From positions 280,457,158-280,521,157 of the forward strand of contig CM068373.1 in NCBI GenBank assembly GCA_034769895.1: DNA of 64,000 nt, in the 5' to 3' direction. Position numbers and translations under genes: made by a program. The notes beneath the pieces were generated by a model. That model did not search any database, was not told the DNA's origin, and saw only the letters and a list, made by a program, of their open reading frames with translations. This document shows positions 58,252 to 64,000 of the stretch, in pieces; within the stretch, counting starts at the first letter, position 1; every line of letters starts with the position of its first letter. The DNA comes from Magicicada septendecula (lineage: Eukaryota > Arthropoda > Insecta > Hemiptera > Cicadidae).

Positions 58252-59412
58252 TTAATGCCCATATAGATAAAATCATTGTGAATAACTGAGAGTCACCCAA
58301 ACTAATTGATGATCAAAATGTTAAATAGAGAAAGTTCATAATTGAGATGGAATAAATGAAATGTGATGTAACATGAATTTTAATAATAAATTTGAATTTT
58401 TTTTGAGAATTTAATGGTACAATACATGTTAAATAAATTAAAGTTTGATATAAACAGAGTTAAGAGAATGTTGAAATTGTAATATTTGTAATTTTATATA
58501 CAAATTATTTAAATGTGAATTGTTTATTTAATGTAAACGTAACAATGTTAATGTTCAAGATTAATGTTTTATGATGTTTTATTATGTTGGGGGGTCATAG
58601 TGTGTGCGGTAAGGAGGTTACTACAGGGGGTAGTAATGTTAAATGTATATTAAGTATTAAATAGATGATGTTGATAATGGTGTTGAGCATACAAGTCATT
58701 ATGATTTTATTTTACAGAATTAGGATCATGAAAGATGATCAGTGAATTTTGAATAGGCAGATTGTTTTGCAATAATGAATTTCTGTTTTGGTTCTATATA
58801 ATCAATATATAGATAAATTGTTTGTTGATTCTTGTGAATTTGATTAATTGTTTTAAATATTAGTGCATTAGGAAAGATTTATTTTCTTCTTGTGTGATGG
58901 AAAGAGTTAAAATATTACTGACTGGAGTCGAAAAAATTTGATAAAATGTAGGAATGCAAAAGAGAAAGAGACCTCTATAGTAAATCTTGTTTGATCTTTG
59001 TATTAAAAATATTAGAAGTTAAGGAAAACCAATGCTTATTAACGTAAACCAATGCAGCTAAGGGGAACAGATCAGTTAGGGATATGGCATTATACAAGGT
59101 CACTATTTGATTTTTTATTCAATGTTTCAGAGTTTGGTGATGCTGTGGTGACGGTCCTGAGCTGGCCAGCGCATCAGAGCAGGAGCGTCAAGTGCCTGAC
59201 TGGCCTTGCAGTGTTGGGATCTCGAAAGAGAAGTCCAGTAAGGTCATGCAGGTACTGTCACCATCACTGGACCAAAGGGTAAGTTAGATATTCTTTTATA
59301 TAAACACTAAAGGGGGTTGTGGCGACATATCCTGACTGATCCGTTTAGGAGGTATGAATGAGTCAATGAGAGTTTTTATGCCTTGTCATAAAACCTCTCA
59401 TTGAGGGGGTTT
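58252..59412 (+). mobile_element. Family A internal 3' region, right of array B
   Basis: Continues the sequence interrupted at 48148; reverse-complement homology to 40659-41780. It ends with the hairpin-like AGTTTTTATGCCTTGTCATA and the purine tract TTGAGGGGGT directly before the LTR. Confidence 0.75.
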
Positions 59413-60602
59413 TGCAATGGTACAATAGGTCCGTGTAGGGATTTTAGGGACCTAACAAATATAATTTTATTGCAAATCCAATGTAATCGAAAATGTGAGG
59501 GCAAAAGTTTCCAACTATGAAACAACGCAGTTTGCCAGGACGAGTCGGTGTCAAGGTCAAATGGTGTACGTGACCCACGACAGCGAGTCTGCTAACAACG
59601 ACCAGACCTAGAAACGTCATCAAAATAATGCCAAACGTAAAACGGCACTGTAAAACAGAGACGTCATCGCCGGAAAACAATAGATTCGATGAGGCAGTAA
59701 CCCTTCCATTTGGGGAAAATACGCCATATTGTCTTTCTCAGTCGAAACAACACCGTCCGTGCGACTGCACATACTACAAATTGCTGGCCACCAAACATAT
59801 AAAAAGTAGTTAAAAAATGTAATTAAAGTGCAAAGTGAAACTATTTATAATCAACAGTATAAAAATGTAACGTAGAATCAGTGGAAACAATATAAACAGA
59901 GAGACAGCTAACAATTCGGTAGAACAGCAGTTGAGCAATGAAGGACGTCTGACTCGAACGGCAATCATCAAAATTCAGGAAAGTAAATACCTTCAAGATT
60001 TCAATCAAATACCCTTTAACTTTTGAGCTCAATGAAAATTTATTAAAAATGTACCGTTAGAATAATTTGTATGGGAATATGTGTGTGTGTGAGCTTGGAT
60101 GCGTGTATACCGGTATATGCATAGAATAAAATCATGAAGCATTGGTTTAGGTTACGTGATATAGAGAACGTAACTATGAGAAAGAGTAAACTGCAGTATG
60201 TTTAAATTCATTTTTATAGTAACTTAAGGTCAAAATATATATTATGTAATTGTGGCACACGTAAGGCTGAAGCAGCGAAAATATAGCGCAGCCATTTTGT
60301 TTTTGTTAAAGGAACGAGACTCCATCTTGTTTTATTTGTGTTTTTGTATTTTCAAATGTTTCAAATTTCGATAATTAAAACACCAGTTTGCAATAGTAAT
60401 ATCCGAGTATGTTATTTCTAAAAACCATTCAGTCTCTGGCTCGCTTAACGAACCTGGACCCGCATTTAATATATTTTATGTTGGCAACATCAGCAACATG
60501 GCGCCTGAACCAGCATGTAAATAAAGTTGTCAGTGAACAAGATTTTTAAAAAGGTAAGTCGAAGTAAGAAAAAATAAAATATAAAGAAAGAGTTAGTTAA
60601 CA
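59413..60602 (+). repeat. Family A 3' LTR (plus copy)
   Basis: Starts TGCAATGGTACAATAGGTCC (one early base changed from TGTAACGG) and ends AGTTAGTTAACA. 1190 bp. Downstream is PLE sequence, not host sequence. Confidence 0.85.
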
Positions 60603-61588
60603 ACATCATTATACCTAACCATTCTGACCACCCACCACAACATAAAATGGTAGTATTCTATTCGCTATTTAACAGAATGTACAAAATTCCCCTAAACAAA
60701 CAAGAAACTGACAAAGAAAGAAATATAATATACCAAATTGGTTATGAAAATGGATACAATAAAAATACTGGAAACAAAATAGAAAATAAAATCAAATATA
60801 AAATAAAAACTGAAACAATTAAGAATTAATCAAAATGAACAACACATAAATAATAACAACAGCAAAAAATGGGCCACATTCACATACATAAATAATAAAA
60901 TGACAAAGCTAACAAAACTATTTAAAAACACAGATATAAAAATAGCATACAAAACTAATAAAAATAATTTACAAAAACTAAATAGCCCACACAACAAACA
61001 TAATACAACAACTAATGGTATATACAAAATTGAATGCCAAGATTGCAATAAATGTTACAGAGGACAACAAAAAAACAGCTGAAAAAAACGTTATTTTAAT
61101 TAACACCTAAACGCATACAAAAACCAGAAATATATAAATCCAATTTACCCACACATGCAATAAACAGAGGACATGAATTCCCAGACATAACCAATGTGAC
61201 ACTAATAAAACATATACCACAAAAAGGCACCATAATGAACATTTGGGAAAATTTACAAATATACAAACATAAAACACAAAACAAACTAATACCTGAACAA
61301 ATACAAATCAATACAAAACATGACACAATATTCAAAGCACTCCACGTTGAGAATACACAAAAAACTAACACACACACCACAATCACACACAATAAAACCA
61401 ATTTGAAGTACCAGAAGCCAACAGGAAGCCACAATAATAATAGTCAACCTACACATATGTACGTACTTCACCAGACACAAAAACCGGAAGGCTGAGGATG
61501 GGTAGAAGATGGTACCCGAAACATGTTCCTAATAAGGAAAAGAATATCTTGAGGAAATTCATTATAATTTTAAATATTAAATGTATTA
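60603..61588 (+). pseudogene. PLE remnant: C-terminal RT region and GIY-YIG domain, decayed
   Basis: Broken frames give LFNRMYKIPLNKQETDKERN, YQIGYENGYNKNTGNKI, then FKNTDIKIAYKTNKNNL, GIYKIECQDCNKCYRGQQ (the GIY-YIG start, with YIG changed to YRG), and further on LIKHIPQKGTIMNIWENLQI. These align in order with the C-terminal 300 residues of the PLE at 7824-10234, but at low identity: a different, older PLE. It is interrupted on its left by the family A LTR. Confidence 0.82.
61492..61526 (+). ncRNA. Hammerhead-like core in the old PLE tail
   Basis: CTGAGGA, a stem GGGTA/TACCC with loop GAAGATGG, then GAAACATGT. The stem is longer than in the 7.7-kb copies but the core order and the following CATGT are kept, in a PLE with otherwise little nucleotide similarity. 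This argues for functional constraint on the motif. Confidence 0.48.
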
Positions 61589-63993
61589 CAGTAAAACCTC
61601 TCTAATTCGGATTATATGGGGTGAAGCCTAGTCCGAATTAGAGAAAAATCCGAATTATAGAATATTTTATAGCAATTCATACTACAGTATAGGTAAAGTG
61701 CCGTAAAAATAAATATTAAAACTACGTAAATATTAATGGAAATTTAAATTTATTGTACTTACAAAATGGATAACTAAATTCACATAAACAACAATCTTTC
61801 ACCATCAGTGTTTTCAAGTTAAGTTCGCACGCAAAAAGTTTATAAGTAATGCACACATGCAATTATTAATGTACGTAAATATTAATGGAAATTTAATTTT
61901 ATTGTATTTTACAAAACAGAAGAATAAACAATTTCACGATACCAACAAAAAAAAACTTTACTGACAGTGTTTTCACTTTAGCGCACAAAGAGTTATGTAA
62001 TATTAATGGCTGGTCCCTGAAGTTGACGGTTTTGATTCTTCCCGAACTGAAGCTACAGGCTTAAAAAAGGTTGAAATTGTAGACTGTTTTGCCCTGTTGT
62101 ATTGTTTTTTTTAATAATTTCTTGACGCATTTCTTTGATGATTAAATAGTATTTTTGAAATTCTGGGTCAGTGTCAATAAAGTTAATAACTGCATCGAGA
62201 TTTTGCCGCACCTTGGAAAGTGTAGGCTTAGGAACATTATCGTCGTCCTCTTCATCGTCACTATCATCTCCAACTTCTTTTTTCTGACCTTGCATTTGAT
62301 AGACTATCTCTTCCTCTGTTAAATTCTGGTAGCCTACGTCATCTTCATTGGCACCCAACCATTCTCTTATGTCTTCAATGTTGGTACTTCCAAAAGCACC
62401 GGCATAATCTTCATCTTCCAAACCTTGCAGGTCGATCTCTGGCTCTTTATCGTACAAAATCTTATTCCATGTATTGCATAATGTAGATATTTTGATCTCA
62501 TTCCAGCTGTTTGCCTAATTATAAATAGCTCTTTTAATACTGCATTCCTTTATTTTTTTAAGAGTTTGTTCACCCCTATTGTCCATTTCTTCATCGTCCA
62601 TAAAAATACCACGCATTCTTCGAGTTGCTTACGTCTGTAAAGGAGTTTGCAACTGAGGATTACTCCCTGATCCATTGGTTGGATAAGCGAAGTCGTATTG
62701 GGAGGCAAGAACATAATTTTGATTTTCCCATCGCTGCTAGTCAATAAATTACTGGAGGGATGAGCAGGAGCATTGTCTAATATCAACAAAGGTTTAACAT
62801 CTTCTTTTATTTTTAAAACATCTAGCTGGAATTTTCTAACCTCTGGCACAAAATTATGAAAAAACCAATCGCTGGAAAATTTCTGAGTAAACCATGCAGT
62901 CTTGTTTGCTTTGTAAATAACTGGTAGGCTTTCCATAATGTTTTTAATTGCTCTAGGCTCAGCTGATTTTCCAACAACGACAGATGTTAGACGGTGAGAC
63001 CCATCTGCGTTTGCACATAAGAGAGCAGATAGTCTTTGTTTATTTACCTTTTGGCCTGGTGTGGAATTGTCCATTCTATAGGCCTGAGTATTCTGAGGAA
63101 TGGCTCTCCAAAACAAGCCTGTTTCGTCACCATCATAAATTTGGAAAAGAAGAAGTTTTTCATCAGTAATTACTGCTTTAAGTTTTTGGCGAAACGGTTC
63201 GACGCTAGAAACATCGGAACTTAAACTTTCCCCAAATATTTTCCGGTTTACAATGGAATGCCGCTGCCGAAATTTAAAAAGCCATCCTGTACTAGCTTTA
63301 AAATCAGTTTCTCCCAATTTTTGAGCGAATCTTTCTGCCGCTGCCTGTAATTCTACACCTCTAACTGGAACACCAACTGAACGTTGCTGCTTGTACCAAG
63401 TGTATACAGCATCGTCAATATTACTGAACTTTGCTGCAGTCGTTCGTTTTCTTTTAACAATACTCACATTTGGCGTATCTTGCTTTAAAACAAAATTGGA
63501 AATTTTTTTCTTTCTTTTTTTTTATATCATAAAACGTAGACTTACTAATTCCAAACTCGTTTAAAATATTCTGCACAGAATAACCAGCGTCTATTTTACT
63601 CAACACTTTCATTTTGTCTTCTAAAGTTAAAGTCTTGTATTTACCTCTAGCACTCATATTGTAATACAGTACTGTAAATTAATACTAAACAGTGTTTGAA
63701 GAAAATGTGGTTTGAAAAGTTGTACGCAACTAAGAAATAACTTCAGTACAATAGAACACACACGAATACAATAACAATGACACACACACTACCAAAGCTG
63801 CAGTTGAAACTGGACTAAACCCAGTCGGGGTGGGGGTGCGTATCGCACATTTTGCCAACATAACACTTTAAGAATTCCCTAAAGGCAAATGTTTTCACAA
63901 AGAATTCACAAAAGCAAAGATAATTTTTTTTTAGGGAGTCCGAATTATCGTAAATTCCGAATTACAGAAGTCCGAATTAGAAATGTTTCACTG
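61589..63993 (-). mobile_element. Tigger/pogo DNA transposon, nearly complete
   Basis: Terminal repeats CAGTAAAACCTCTCTAATTC at the left and AATTAGAAATGTTTCACTG at the right, flanked by TA (61587-61588, 63994-63995). TCCGAATTA is repeated several times near both ends, probably transposase binding sites. 2405 bp with the transposase on the minus strand. Confidence 0.88.
62053..63657 (-). pseudogene. Tigger transposase, frameshifted at A-runs
   Basis: ATG at 63657 (MSARGKYKTLTLEDKMKVL): psq-type helix-turn-helix (ILNEFGISKSTFYDIKK). Frame shift in the A-run near 63500-63520. The second frame (63467-62550) has the CENP-B/Tc5 DNA-binding domain (FKASTGWLFKFRQRHSI) and the DDE domain: YDGDETGLFW, LLILDNAPAHP and LPPNTTSLIQPMDQGVI, giving all three catalytic acids. 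A further shift at AAAAAAATAAAG near 62560 and a stop near 62518 precede the acidic C-terminal region (62457-62053, DDSDDEEDDD). Several homopolymer shifts indicate decay or sequencing error. Confidence 0.88.
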
Positions 63994-64000
63994 TATATAC

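Overview
This window looks like a gene-poor, AT-rich animal nuclear genome, most likely an arthropod and plausibly an insect with a large genome. The evidence is a dense nest of animal-type mobile elements (Penelope-like, BEL/Pao-like, other LTR elements with gag-like ORFs only, a Jockey-like LINE, mariner and Tigger/pogo) around one recognisable host exon. That exon (38849-39015, minus strand) encodes the SAM-binding part of the tRNA 2'-O-methyltransferase FTSJ1/Trm7 and has good splice sites. Most of the right two thirds of the window can therefore be read as intron of that gene filled by transposons.

Layout. 1-3.6 kb: the 5' part of a gag-like ORF and the LTR-end/primer-site region of LTR family 'C' (minus strand), a 128-bp tandem duplication, and a BEL/Pao-like LTR (minus strand). 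3.6-10.5 kb: a compound Penelope-like (PLE) insertion of one inverted and two direct copies, bounded by a 12-bp target duplication. 11.9-15.8 kb: a 3.95-kb spacer-less palindrome, whose right arm carries a 214-bp fold-back insertion. 16.0-16.4 kb: a second family C LTR end (plus strand). 16.4-35.3 kb: a tandem array of LTR family 'D' (LTR-int-LTR-int-LTR-int-LTR, period 5395 bp) with only gag-like ORFs. 35.5-37.1 kb: a Jockey-like LINE interrupted by a retroposed fragment with a very long (AAG)(GGA) tail. 37.7-38.75 kb: a dead mariner. 38.85-39.0 kb: the FTSJ1 exon. 39.4-60.6 kb: two head-to-head copies of LTR family 'A' (primer site complementary to tRNA-Lys), one holding a Tigger/pogo element, the other holding a tandem array of the related family 'B' (LTR-int-LTR-int-LTR, minus strand, about 4470-bp period). 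60.6-61.6 kb: a PLE remnant. 61.6-64.0 kb: a second Tigger with a decayed transposase.

The most interesting biology is the architecture of the LTR elements. Both arrays (B and D) consist of pol-less elements that share LTRs in tandem. Their single-base differences show that the internal LTRs are hybrids: one side is 3'-LTR type and the other 5'-LTR type, as expected from LTR-LTR unequal recombination. In B the switch point falls within 17 bp. The B array as a whole is flanked by a 4-bp duplication (ATAT). In families B and C the end of the LTR plus the primer binding site is itself duplicated, with a spacing of about 54 bp; D has a more widely spaced second primer-like site. PLE tails carry hammerhead-like cores (CTGARGA-stem-GAAA). 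No bacterial genes, rRNA, tRNA or CRISPR arrays were seen. Family letters A-D are labels used only here.
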